DNA of 48,027 nt, from positions 1 to 48,027 of the IMG/VR virus record IMGVR_UViG_3300022198_004660; one strand, given 5' to 3'. A program made the position numbers and the translations under genes. Of the stretch, positions 13,621-22,499 are shown in pieces; the stretch's first letter is position 1, and the number at the start of each line of letters is the position of its first letter. This DNA comes from a virus. The notes under the pieces are model-generated. The model was not told the origin of the DNA. It ran no database searches and saw only the letters and a list, made by a program, of their open reading frames with translations.

Positions 13621-15836
13621 TGTACGAACAAACTCTATATAAAATAGTAGAGCCAATAAAGCTCAACACTATAGCTAGACTAAACAAGTCTAAGAGTTGG
13701 AAGTATGGTTACAACAAAGAACACGACGTTGTTGTTATAAGCAAATCTGGTCAAATAGGTGAGGTATACGAAATACAAAACCTAAAGATAGCTTTACCAA
13801 AGGTTGAAAAACCAGTAAAATTCGATTCTGGAACTTGGGAAGTATCTGAATATCCAAAACAACTAAGTTCTATAAAGACGATATTTGACTGGAGAAACAC
13901 GGATGACAGTTTTAAAGCCAAGTGGGAAGACTATATAGACGAAGAGTTCAACAGGCGTGAAAATGGATTTTGGTTTGAAAACAAGGGTATACCAACATAC
14001 ATAACTGGCACACATTACATGTACCTGCAGTGGTCTAAAATAGACGTTGGTAACCCTGATTTTAGAGAGGCAAATAGGTTGTTTTTTATTTTCTGGGAAG
14101 CCGTAAAAGCTGACAGTAGAGCATATGGAATGTGCTACTTAAAGAATAGACGTAGTGGTTTTTCTTTTATGGCTTCTGGTGAAACGGTTAATATGGCTAC
14201 TATATCTAGTGATGCTAGATTTGGTATACTTTCTAAAACGGGTTCTGACGCTAAAAAAATGTTTACAGATAAGGTTGTGCCAATATCTGTTAACTACCCA
14301 TTCTTTTTTAAACCTATCCAAGATGGTATGGATAGACCTAAAACAGAATTAGCGTATAGGGTTCCTGCTTCTAAACTAACTAGAAGATCTATATCTAGCT
14401 CTGAAACTCGAGAAGAACTTGAAGGTCTTGACACCACTATAGACTGGAAGAACACAGGTGATAACTCGTATGACGGTGAGAAACTTAGATTACTAGTACA
14501 TGACGAAAGTGGAAAGTGGGAAAAACCTGACAACATCTTAAACAACTGGCGTGTTACAAAGACTTGTTTGAGACTCGGTAGTAGAATCATAGGAAAATGC
14601 ATGATGGGTTCTACTTCAAACGCGTTGGATAAAGGTGGTGATAATTTCAAAAAGCTTTATTACGATTCAGATGTTACACAGAGAAACAAAAATGGTCAAA
14701 CTAGATCTGGACTTTATTCTCTGTTTATACCAATGGAGTGGAACTACGAGGGTTTCATAGATAAATATGGTCATCCAGTGTTTGACACACCAACCGAGGA
14801 AGTTGAAGGTCCGTATGGAGATTACATATATGAAGGCGTAATACAGCACTGGGAAAACGAAGTAGAAGGTTTAAAACACGACCAAGATGGTCTAAACGAA
14901 TTCTATAGACAATTTCCAAGAACTGAAGAACACGCCTTTAGGGATGAGATGAAAAACAGCTTGTTTAATCTCGTTAAAATATATGATCAAATAGATCACA
15001 ATGAAGGTCTTAAATCGTCAAACGTCATAAACGTCGGAAACTTCCAATGGCGTAATGGAATTAAGGATACGGAGGTTGTTTTCAATCCAGATAGAAATGG
15101 CAGATTTAAAATTTCATGGTTTCCACCTAAAAATCTGCAAAACAATGTAATTCTAAAGAATGGGATAAAGTATCCGGGAAATGAACACATTGGGGCGTTT
15201 GGATGCGACTCGTATGACATCTCTGGAACGGTCGATGGAAAAGGATCGAAAGGAGCTCTGCACGGGTTGACAAAGTTCTCTATGGAGGACGCGCCCCCTT
15301 CTACATTTTTTCTTGAATATGTCTCTAGACCTCAAACAGCTGAGATATTCTTTGAAGATGTTTTAATGGCCTTAGTATTTTATGGTATGCCTGTTTTGGC
15401 GGAAAATGCTAAGCCAAGGCTTTTATACCATATAAGAAGAAGAGGTTACAGGGGTTTCTCGATGAACAGACCTGATAAGAAATTTAATCAACTTTCTATA
15501 ACAGAGCGTGAGATAGGTGGTATACCAAACACAAGTGAGGATATAAAACAAGCACACGCGGCGGCTATAGAAATGTATATAGAGAATCACGTTGGTTACA
15601 ACCCTGCTAATGATACATTTGGCACTATGTATTTCAACGACACGCTCAATGATTGGGCTAAATTCGATATAAATAAAAGAACGAAGCACGATGCTTCTAT
15701 TAGTTCTGGACTCGCTATAATGGCTTGTAATAGACATTTATACGCTCCAACCCAGAAAGTTGAAAAAGAAAAACTAAATTTAGGTATAGCTAGATATTCC
15801 AACAATGGCTATTCTTCAGAAATTATTAAGTATTAA
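13620..15836 (+). CDS. terL: Terminase large subunit (DNA packaging ATPase-nuclease)
   Basis: A 738-aa protein with TerL architecture: an N-terminal ATPase half and a C-terminal RNase-H-like nuclease half. ATPase landmarks are the IPTYITGTHYMYLQW lead-in, a P-loop position occupied by YLKNRRSGFSFMASGE (no canonical GxxGxGKS), a Walker B LRLLVHDESGKWE, and a coupling segment CMMGSTSN. Nuclease landmarks are GAFGCDSYDISGT, with Asp residues in the expected place, and a distal acidic KHDASISSGLAIMA. The RR-x-GFS P-loop variant is shared, to my knowledge, by crAss-like and other Bacteroidetes phages. It cuts and pumps genomic DNA through the portal encoded 2 bp downstream. Length is usual for this subgroup, longer than lambda-type enzymes. 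Confidence 0.85.
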   Translation: MYEQTLYKIVEPIKLNTIARLNKSKSWKYGYNKEHDVVVISKSGQIGEVYEIQNLKIALPKVEKPVKFDSGTWEVSEYPKQLSSIKTIFDWRNTDDSFKAKWEDYIDEEFNRRENGFWFENKGIPTYITGTHYMYLQWSKIDVGNPDFREANRLFFIFWEAVKADSRAYGMCYLKNRRSGFSFMASGETVNMATISSDARFGILSKTGSDAKKMFTDKVVPISVNYPFFFKPIQDGMDRPKTELAYRVPASKLTRRSISSSETREELEGLDTTIDWKNTGDNSYDGEKLRLLVHDESGKWEKPDNILNNWRVTKTCLRLGSRIIGKCMMGSTSNALDKGGDNFKKLYYDSDVTQRNKNGQTRSGLYSLFIPMEWNYEGFIDKYGHPVFDTPTEEVEGPYGDYIYEGVIQHWENEVEGLKHDQDGLNEFYRQFPRTEEHAFRDEMKNSLFNLVKIYDQIDHNEGLKSSNVINVGNFQWRNGIKDTEVVFNPDRNGRFKISWFPPKNLQNNVILKNGIKYPGNEHIGAFGCDSYDISGTVDGKGSKGALHGLTKFSMEDAPPSTFFLEYVSRPQTAEIFFEDVLMALVFYGMPVLAENAKPRLLYHIRRRGYRGFSMNRPDKKFNQLSITEREIGGIPNTSEDIKQAHAAAIEMYIENHVGYNPANDTFGTMYFNDTLNDWAKFDINKRTKHDASISSGLAIMACNRHLYAPTQKVEKEKLNLGIARYSNNGYSSEIIKY

Positions 15837-15838
15837 CC

Positions 15839-18262
15839 ATGGCTGAATCAGTTGCAAAAAATTACTTTCCTAGCCAAGTAGCTAGTGACATTGAAAAAGC
15901 ATCGGCAGAGTACGGTTTAAAAGTCGCTAAAGCTATCGAGCACGAGTGGTTTCGCAGAGATTCCGGCGTGAATAGGTTTTACAACAACCAAAACGTATTT
16001 CACAGCTTGAGGCTTTATGCTAGAGGTGAACAACCAATACAAAAGTATAAAGACGAGTTAGCGATAAACGGTGATTTATCTTACCTAAACCTAGACTGGA
16101 AACCAGTGCCGATTATACCAAAGTTTGTGGATATAGTCGTCAATGGTATTTCGGAAAGAATGTTTGATATAAAAGCTTTCTCTCAAGATCCAAATGGTGT
16201 TTCCAAGAGAACCAAGTATATGGAATCAATTTTGAGAGACATGGCCACTAAAGATCTCAATGAATTCGCAGCGGAAGCATTTGGTGTAAACTTATTTGAA
16301 AACAATAAAGAGGAATTACCAGGCGATAAAGACGAGCTAGAAGTGCACATGCAGTTAAATTACAAGCAGGGTGTAGAACTAGCCGAAGAGCAGGCTATAA
16401 GCGTTATACTAGAAGGTAATAAATACGAAAACATCAAGAAGCGCTTTAATTATGATCTCACTGTTCTTGGTATCGGCTGTGTTAAAGATACGTTCACTAA
16501 GAGCGAGGGTATCAAAGTGGAGTACGTTGATCCTGCCGATCTCGTTTATTCTTTTACTGAATCACCTTACTTCGAAGATATATACTACGTTGGAGAGGTT
16601 AAAACGGTTCCAGTAAATGAGTTGAAAAAGCAATTCCCTGACCTTAGTGACGAGGATCTTGAAGAAATAATGGGTCAAGGCGTTCAAAACACTAGAGCTT
16701 ATAGTAGAGGAGCGTGGGAGAATAATGAGAAAGACGTGAATACCGTGCAGCTTCTCTACTTCAACTTCAAGACCTACGCAAACGAAGTATACAAGATAAA
16801 AGAGACGTCGACTGGAGCTAGTAAGATAATCATCAAGGATGATCAGTTCAATCCTCCAGCAGAGTTAGCGGAACAGTTTTCTAAAATATCTAGATCGCTA
16901 GAGGTGTTGTATGAAGGTGTTTTTGTACTTGGCACTGAGAAAGTATTGAAGTGGGAAATGGCTAAGAACATGCTTAGACCTAAGAGTGATTTCACTAAGG
17001 TTCGCATGAATTACAGCATTGTTGCCCCTAGAATGTATAAGGGTAGAATAGAGTCTTTAGTTTCTAGAATAACTGGTTTTGCTGATATGATTCAGCTTAC
17101 GCACTTGAAACTACAGCAGGTTCTCTCTAGAATGGTTCCAGACGGTATATACTTAGACGCTGACGGTTTGGCCGAGGTTGATCTAGGTAATGGAACAAAC
17201 TATAACCCACAGGAAGCATTAAACATGTTCTTTCAGACGGGTTCTGTTATCGGTAGATCCTTTACTTCAGAGGGTGATATGAACCCTGGTAAAGTTCCTA
17301 TTCAAGAAATAACGAGCGGTTCAGGCGGTAACAAAATACCTCAGCTAATCAGTACTTACAACTATTATCTACAGATGATAAGAGATGTAACTGGTCTAAA
17401 CGAGGCTAGAGACGCATCAACGCCAGCTAAAGATGCTTTGGTTGGAGTACAGAAACTTGCCGCGGCAAATTCGAACACGGCTACTAGACATATATTGCAA
17501 GCTGGTTTATTCTTAACAGTTGATATAGCTGAGAAAATATCACTTAGAGTATCAGACGTACTTGAGTACTCTCCAACTAGAGAGGCATTTATACAGATGA
17601 TTGGCGCTCACAACGTGGCTACTTTAGAGGAAATCGCCTCTCTACATTTGTATGACTTTGGTATCTTTATAGATATAGCTCCAGATGAAGAAGAAAAGCA
17701 ACTGCTAGAAAATAATATTCAAATGGCACTTGCTCAACAAACAATAGATCTAGAAGACGCTATAGACATTAGAGATATAAAGAATATAAAGTTAGCGAAT
17801 CAATTGCTTAAGGTTAGAAGAAAACGCAAGTTGCAGCGGGATCAAGCTATGGCTCAGCAAAATATGCAAGCTCAAGCTATGGCGAATGCTCAGGCACAGC
17901 AAGCTACTATTCAAGCGGAAGCACAGAAGGTTCAGGTTGAAACTCAAAGTAAAGCTCAGTTGGAACAATTAAAGAGTCAACTGGCGGCACAAAGACTTGA
18001 GCAGGAAAAGCAAGCCAAGAAAGAACTAATGCAATATGAGTTTGAGATAAACATGAAGCTCAAGCAAATGGAGTCAGAAGTGTTTAAAAACAGAGAGAGC
18101 TATAAAGAGGATAGGAAGGACGATAGAACTAAAATCCAAGCTAGCCAACAAAGCAAACTCATAGAGCAACGCCAGCAAGGCGGTATGGCTCAAAATTTTG
18201 AATCAGCTGGTAACGATATAATTAGCGGCGATTTCAAATTAGGTTCTTTCGAACCTAAGTAA
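15839..18262 (+). CDS. Portal protein
   Basis: An 807-aa protein immediately after the terminase. The body (residues about 1-620) has the portal order: an N-terminal helix set (KVAKAIEHEWFRRDSGVNRF), a wing/clip region with repeated acidic loops, and a segment MLRPKSDFTKVRMNYSIVAP then SRITGFADMIQLTHLKLQQV similar to other podovirus-like portals. Residues about 650-770 form a long Gln/Ala/Glu coiled coil (AQAMANAQAQQATIQAEAQK and following), resembling the barrel or C-terminal helix of large portals. It should form the dodecameric DNA channel at one capsid vertex, docking TerL and the connector proteins. Size is typical for crAss-like or marine podoviruses. No motif proves the call; gene order and overall pattern do. 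Confidence 0.8.
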   Translation: MAESVAKNYFPSQVASDIEKASAEYGLKVAKAIEHEWFRRDSGVNRFYNNQNVFHSLRLYARGEQPIQKYKDELAINGDLSYLNLDWKPVPIIPKFVDIVVNGISERMFDIKAFSQDPNGVSKRTKYMESILRDMATKDLNEFAAEAFGVNLFENNKEELPGDKDELEVHMQLNYKQGVELAEEQAISVILEGNKYENIKKRFNYDLTVLGIGCVKDTFTKSEGIKVEYVDPADLVYSFTESPYFEDIYYVGEVKTVPVNELKKQFPDLSDEDLEEIMGQGVQNTRAYSRGAWENNEKDVNTVQLLYFNFKTYANEVYKIKETSTGASKIIIKDDQFNPPAELAEQFSKISRSLEVLYEGVFVLGTEKVLKWEMAKNMLRPKSDFTKVRMNYSIVAPRMYKGRIESLVSRITGFADMIQLTHLKLQQVLSRMVPDGIYLDADGLAEVDLGNGTNYNPQEALNMFFQTGSVIGRSFTSEGDMNPGKVPIQEITSGSGGNKIPQLISTYNYYLQMIRDVTGLNEARDASTPAKDALVGVQKLAAANSNTATRHILQAGLFLTVDIAEKISLRVSDVLEYSPTREAFIQMIGAHNVATLEEIASLHLYDFGIFIDIAPDEEEKQLLENNIQMALAQQTIDLEDAIDIRDIKNIKLANQLLKVRRKRKLQRDQAMAQQNMQAQAMANAQAQQATIQAEAQKVQVETQSKAQLEQLKSQLAAQRLEQEKQAKKELMQYEFEINMKLKQMESEVFKNRESYKEDRKDDRTKIQASQQSKLIEQRQQGGMAQNFESAGNDIISGDFKLGSFEPK

Positions 18263-18297
18263 TATATAAATTGTAGATTTTTTTAATATTTTATCTT

Positions 18298-19452
18298 ATG
18301 AGTGAAGAAAACAATATCACACAAGAGCAACAAGATGACGGTGTCATCAGAGTTGATTTAAGAAACTTTAAACAGGAAGCCGAAGATGAAAACAGCGGTG
18401 AAGAGCTGCGGTTGCAGTCCGATGAAAATGTGCAGCAAGCACAGCAGCCCGATGAAGTGGAGTCCAGCAAAGATGTCGAAGAGTCCGTACAAGATGACGG
18501 AGAGCCCGCTGAAGAAGTACGGGTGCTCGAAGAAGTAGTTGGTGAAGAAGAACAAGCGGTTGAACACAAAGAAGAGTATGTCGTAGAAGACAAGCAATCA
18601 GAACAACCGGTTGAAGATAATAAAGTAGAGTTACCAGAGGGTATCGAAAAGCTAGTTAAGTTCATGAATGAAACTGGCGGTTCACTGGAAGACTACGTTA
18701 GATTAAATCAAGATGTATCCTCACTAGATGAGGTTCAGCTTTTGAAAGAGTACTACGCTCAAACAAAGCCACATCTCGATAGTGAAGAGATCGATTTCTT
18801 ATTGTCGGATAATTTCTCCTACGATGAAGAACTCGACGATGAAAGAGAAGTTAAAAGAAAGAAACTGAAATATAAAGAAGAGCTGTCAAGCGCGAAAAAG
18901 TATCTTAACTCGATGAAGGATCAATACTACAACGAGATTAAGTCTGGATCAAGATTGACTCCCGATCAGCAGAAAGCAGTTGAATTCTTTAACCGTTACA
19001 ACAAGGAGCAAGAACAGCAACAGGAAACGTTCAAGCAACAGCAAAGCCTATTCGTCGAAAAGACAAACCAGGTTTTCAACAGTGAGTTCAAAGGTTTTGA
19101 ATACAGCGTTGGGGACAAGCGTTATAGGTTTAATGTGAAGAACGCGGCTGAAGTCAAAGACACTCAATCCGATATCAATAATTTTGTGAGAAAGTTTCTC
19201 AACAACGATAATACTATTGGTGACGCGAAGGGGTATCATAAAGCACTTTTCACCGCAATGAACGCTGATGCTATAGCTAATCACTTCTATGAGCAAGGTA
19301 AGGCTGATGCTATGAAAGATAGTATCTCCAGATCTAAGAACGTTGATATGCAGCCTAGAGGTCAACACGAGGGTGTTGCCAACGCTGGAGGCATAAAGGT
19401 TCGCGCAGTTAGCGGTGATAGTGGTTCAAAGCTTCGAGTTAAGTTTAAATAA
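18298..19452 (+). CDS. Acidic scaffold-like protein preceding the capsid gene
   Basis: A 384-aa protein with an extremely acidic first 120 residues (runs of Glu, Asp, Gln), then helical charged sequence (residues about 190-260 with EVKRKKLKYKEELSSAKKYL and EQEQQQETFKQQQ), and a small basic C-terminus (KVRAVSGDSGSKLRVKFK). This composition and its place between portal and major capsid protein are typical of phage scaffolding proteins, which drive prohead assembly and bind capsid protein through a basic C-terminal helix. No protease motif is visible. The 35-bp leader has ATATAT and a T-rich stretch but no Shine-Dalgarno. A capsid-associated non-scaffold role cannot be excluded. Confidence 0.65.
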   Translation: MSEENNITQEQQDDGVIRVDLRNFKQEAEDENSGEELRLQSDENVQQAQQPDEVESSKDVEESVQDDGEPAEEVRVLEEVVGEEEQAVEHKEEYVVEDKQSEQPVEDNKVELPEGIEKLVKFMNETGGSLEDYVRLNQDVSSLDEVQLLKEYYAQTKPHLDSEEIDFLLSDNFSYDEELDDEREVKRKKLKYKEELSSAKKYLNSMKDQYYNEIKSGSRLTPDQQKAVEFFNRYNKEQEQQQETFKQQQSLFVEKTNQVFNSEFKGFEYSVGDKRYRFNVKNAAEVKDTQSDINNFVRKFLNNDNTIGDAKGYHKALFTAMNADAIANHFYEQGKADAMKDSISRSKNVDMQPRGQHEGVANAGGIKVRAVSGDSGSKLRVKFK

Positions 19453-19481
19453 GTACTAACAACTCTAAAAAAATATAGAAC

Positions 19482-20894
19482 ATGAGTTTTGCTACTGGTG
19501 GAGCATATCCTGCTGGATTGACTCCTTCTCCCACGAAAACGCTTTTTGATGGTAACTACCTTTCAATTGGCAACAATGATTTCAACTTCGCAAAGCAATT
19601 TTTGCCAGAAGTTTATGAAAAAGAAGTAGAGCGCTACGGAAACCGTACCGTATCTTCTTTCTTGCGTATGGTCGGCGCTGAAATGCCTATGGCTTCTGAC
19701 GAAGTTGTATGGACTGAACAAGGTCGTCTACACGTTGCTTACGATGACGCTGTTATCGCTACTGCTAACGACAACACTGACAACACGATCAATATCACTG
19801 GTCACGCTATCCGCGCTAACCAAACTATCGTAGTTGCTTTCGGTTACGACACCGTTCGTGCTTTTGTTAAGAGTGTTTCTGCTAACTCTATCGAAGCTTA
19901 CCCTTACGATGCTGCAACTTGGCCTAGCTCTTTCGTAGCTGCTACCAACCCTAAGTTGAAAGTATTCGTTTTCGGTTCTGAGTTCGGTAAAGGTGCTGCT
20001 GGTATGCAAGGGTCTATCGACGCTGGTTTCCAGAAGTTCAGCAACTCTCCTATCATCATCAAGGACAAGTACTCTATCAACGGTTCTGACACTGCTCAGA
20101 TCGGTTGGGTTGAGGTTACCTCTGAAATGGGTACTTCTGGTTACTTGTGGTACCTGAAGTCTGAGCACGAGACTCGCGTTCGTTTCGAGGACTACTTGGA
20201 AATGACCATGGTTGAAGCTGAAAAAGCTGCTGTATCAATCTCTGACGCTTCTGGTGCTGACGTACGTGGTACTGAAGGTTTGTTCGCTGCTATCGAATCT
20301 CGCGGTTTGGTATTCAACGACCACGACTTCAACAACGCTACTGGTCTTACTGGTCTTGGTGAGTTCGATCTTATCTTGAAAGAGCTTGACAAGCAGGGAG
20401 CTATCGAAGAGAACATGTTGTTCTTGGATCGCGGTACTTCTTTGGCTATCGATAACATGTTGGCTCGCGCTAACTCTTACGGTGCTGGTGGTACTTCTTA
20501 CGGAGTATTCAACAACTCTGCTGATATGGCGTTGAACCTTGGTTTCTCTGGATTCCGTCGTGGTTCTTACGACTTCTACAAAACTGACTGGAAATACTTG
20601 AACGACGCTGCGACTCGCGGTCTTACCGCTGACATCGATGGTGTATTGGTTCCTGCTGGTGTTTCTACTGTTTACGATCAAACCCTTGGTAAGAACATCC
20701 AACGTCCGTTCTTGCACGTGCGTTACCGCGCTTCTGAGGCAGATGATCGTCGCATGAAGTCTTGGATCACTGGTTCTGTCGGTGGTAACTACACTAGCGA
20801 CATCGACGAGATGAACGTACACATGCTTTCTGAGCGCTGTTTGTGTGTTCAAGGTGCTAACAACTTCATCTTGTTCAAGGATACCGCTGCCTAA
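19482..20894 (+). CDS. Major capsid protein
   Basis: A 470-aa protein in the canonical position after the scaffold. Features suggest an HK97-like fold: an N-terminal NFAKQFLPEVYEKEVERYGN segment (N-arm and start of the long helix), SEMGTSGYLWYLKSEHETRV, AALES-like AAIESRGLVFNDHDF and a C-terminal region LMLSERCLCVQGANNFIL-like near the end. Codon use differs sharply from the neighbours: Arg is mostly CGT/CGC, Ile mostly ATC, Gly mostly GGT, against AGA, ATA and GGA elsewhere, as expected for the most highly expressed virion gene. A 9-bp hairpin with a TTCG loop follows at 20917-20938. The leader CTCTAAAAAAATATAGAAC is A-rich without Shine-Dalgarno. Confidence 0.85.
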   Translation: MSFATGGAYPAGLTPSPTKTLFDGNYLSIGNNDFNFAKQFLPEVYEKEVERYGNRTVSSFLRMVGAEMPMASDEVVWTEQGRLHVAYDDAVIATANDNTDNTINITGHAIRANQTIVVAFGYDTVRAFVKSVSANSIEAYPYDAATWPSSFVAATNPKLKVFVFGSEFGKGAAGMQGSIDAGFQKFSNSPIIIKDKYSINGSDTAQIGWVEVTSEMGTSGYLWYLKSEHETRVRFEDYLEMTMVEAEKAAVSISDASGADVRGTEGLFAAIESRGLVFNDHDFNNATGLTGLGEFDLILKELDKQGAIEENMLFLDRGTSLAIDNMLARANSYGAGGTSYGVFNNSADMALNLGFSGFRRGSYDFYKTDWKYLNDAATRGLTADIDGVLVPAGVSTVYDQTLGKNIQRPFLHVRYRASEADDRRMKSWITGSVGGNYTSDIDEMNVHMLSERCLCVQGANNFILFKDTAA

Positions 20895-20916
20895 CAACAG
20901 CATCCTATAGTAGTTG

Positions 20917-20938
20917 GGTCCCCGGTTCGCCGGGGGCC
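20917..20938 (+). terminator. Intrinsic terminator after the capsid gene (9-bp stem, TTCG loop)
   Basis: Stem GGTCCCCGG (20917-20925) pairs with CCGGGGGCC (20930-20938), one pair being G-T wobble, closing a TTCG tetraloop. A T-rich stretch follows about 12 bases later (CTTTTTAATTTT). The T run is not directly adjacent, so termination may be partial; an RNA-stabilising 3' hairpin for the capsid mRNA is an alternative. Confidence 0.8.
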
Positions 20939-20976
20939 TTACTTACTACTTTTTAATTTTCATATATTATTTTATC

Positions 20977-21738
20977 ATGGCAAAAAAAGAAACAATCGAT
21001 CAAGGTTGGGAAATTAAAGATCGAGTATACTACTTGATTTCAAGAAAAAAACCGATCATCATGACGGTACCATCTAGGCACTCAGAGAAAAGACCTCTGT
21101 TGTACTTTGATGAAGCACTTGGTTACGAAAGAGAACTTAGATATGCTACTAACCAGCAATCCGTGTTTGTTGATGAACAAAACGGGAACGTCACGCTGGA
21201 GCACATCGTATTTAGAGATGGAACTTTGTTCGTACCAAGAAACAAACAAGCGTTGCAAAAGCTTCTTTCTTTATACCACCCACTAAGAGGTAGGGCATAC
21301 GAGGAATTCGATGCTGTAAAAGAAGCTGTTGACGAATTGGATGTGATAGAACTAGAACTCGAAGCACTCAACCTCGCTAACGCGATGGATGTTGATTCTG
21401 CAGAAGCAATTTTACGAGTTGAGTTTGGATCTAAAGTTAAGGACATGACGTCTAAGGAAATCAAGCGTGATCTATTGATATTCGCTCGAAGACAACCAAA
21501 CACGTTTATATCATTAGCGAAAGATGAAAACGTACAGATCAGAAACTTTGGTATTAAAGCGGTTGAAGCTAACATACTCAAACTAGCGGAAGATCAACGT
21601 ACATTCCAGTGGGCAAGCAACGGAAGAAAGGTTATGACCGTTCCGTTCGATGAAAACCCATACTCAGCATTAGCTGCTTTCTTTAAAACAGATGAAGGTG
21701 TAGAGATCTATCAAAATATTGAGAAAAGACTCAAGTAA
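20977..21738 (+). CDS. Conserved-looking virion-region protein, unknown function
   Basis: A 253-aa protein from the ATG at 20977 (MAKKETIDQGWEIKDRVYYL). An in-frame TTG at 20914 would read through the terminator hairpin and is rejected. Residues about 25-110 include SRKKPIIMTVPSRHSEKRPL, FDEALGYERELRYATNQQSV and FVPRNKQALQKLLSLYHP, a small beta-like domain; the second half is helical. Conserved position directly after the capsid gene and flanking by two terminators suggest a stoichiometrically expressed virion protein such as a decoration or capsid-vertex protein, but nothing in the sequence proves that. I remember similar proteins as unnamed in marine Bacteroidetes phages. Confidence 0.55.
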   Translation: MAKKETIDQGWEIKDRVYYLISRKKPIIMTVPSRHSEKRPLLYFDEALGYERELRYATNQQSVFVDEQNGNVTLEHIVFRDGTLFVPRNKQALQKLLSLYHPLRGRAYEEFDAVKEAVDELDVIELELEALNLANAMDVDSAEAILRVEFGSKVKDMTSKEIKRDLLIFARRQPNTFISLAKDENVQIRNFGIKAVEANILKLAEDQRTFQWASNGRKVMTVPFDENPYSALAAFFKTDEGVEIYQNIEKRLK

Positions 21739-21749
21739 TCACCGTAGGG

Positions 21750-21778
21750 AAAAGGGTCACCATACGGTGGCCCTTTTT
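21750..21778 (+). terminator. Intrinsic terminator with A- and T-flanks
   Basis: Stem GGGTCACC (21754-21761) pairs with GGTGGCCC (21766-21773), including one T-G pair, around an ATAC loop. It is preceded by AAAA and followed directly by TTTTT, a classical intrinsic terminator shape, 11 bp after the stop of the preceding gene. Confidence 0.85.
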
Positions 21779-21797
21779 ACCTTTAAAACAAATCATT

Positions 21798-22496
21798 ATG
21801 GCCGTTAGTGTAGATACTGTATATCAACGGGTATTAGCTATCCTCAATAAAGAGCAGAGAGGATATGTAACCCCAGAAGAATTTAACTTGTTCGCTAATC
21901 AGGTTCAGCTTGATTTGTTCGAACAATATTTTTATGACATCAACCAGTTTGGTCGGATGCACGGTAATGACACTGAGTATTCAGATATGCTTGACAATCT
22001 AAACGAAAAGATAAGTGTGTTTGAAAAAGAGACAAATTTGACTTATAGTAATAATGCTTATCAAATTCCGGGTGATTTATATAGACTAGGTACGGTTATA
22101 ATTGATGCTTCTAATATTGAAGCTGAGAAAGTAGCTAAGAACGAGTTTCTTTACTACAATTTATCTCCCCTAACCAAACCGAAAAATACTAGACCAATAT
22201 ACGTTAGAGACGAAAGCGGCTTGAGAGTGTATGGTAATACCGAATATGTTACGACTGGCGACGTTAGATTAAACTACATAAAAAAACCAGCTAAAGTTAT
22301 TTGGAACTACACAGACGTACTTGGTTATCCTCAATATACCGCAACTGGAAGTGTTGATTTCGAGGTACATCCTTCTGAAGAAACCGACTTGGTTATAAAT
22401 ATACTTGCCCTATGTGGCTTGATATTGAAAGATCCTCAGGTTTACCAGATAGCCGTCGCCGAAGAACAAAGAGACACAGCCGAAGAAAAAGCTTGA
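21798..22496 (+). CDS. Head-tail connector / ring protein, crAss- or podovirus-like
   Basis: A 232-aa protein. The N-terminus MAVSVDTVYQRVLAILNKEQ followed by RGYVTPEEFNLFANQ is a recurrent start of a protein found after the capsid block in crAss-like and marine podovirus-type phages, where structural work assigns it to a ring in the neck below the portal. The rest is a mixed helix-strand domain without Cys or catalytic motifs. It forms a pair with the next gene, 3 bp downstream. I judge the family likely and the exact ring position uncertain. Confidence 0.65.
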   Translation: MAVSVDTVYQRVLAILNKEQRGYVTPEEFNLFANQVQLDLFEQYFYDINQFGRMHGNDTEYSDMLDNLNEKISVFEKETNLTYSNNAYQIPGDLYRLGTVIIDASNIEAEKVAKNEFLYYNLSPLTKPKNTRPIYVRDESGLRVYGNTEYVTTGDVRLNYIKKPAKVIWNYTDVLGYPQYTATGSVDFEVHPSEETDLVINILALCGLILKDPQVYQIAVAEEQRDTAEEKA

Positions 22497-22499
22497 TAA

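Noticed and set aside
18263-18297. Promoter before the scaffold-like gene
   Set aside because: The leader contains TATAAATTG, close to TAnnTTTG, but does not match; AT-richness alone makes chance matches likely, so it is only mentioned with the sigma finding.
20914-20976. N-terminal extension of the 253-aa protein from TTG at 20914
   Set aside because: It would translate through the terminator hairpin and give a hydrophobic leader; the ATG at 20977 has a normal A/T-rich leader.
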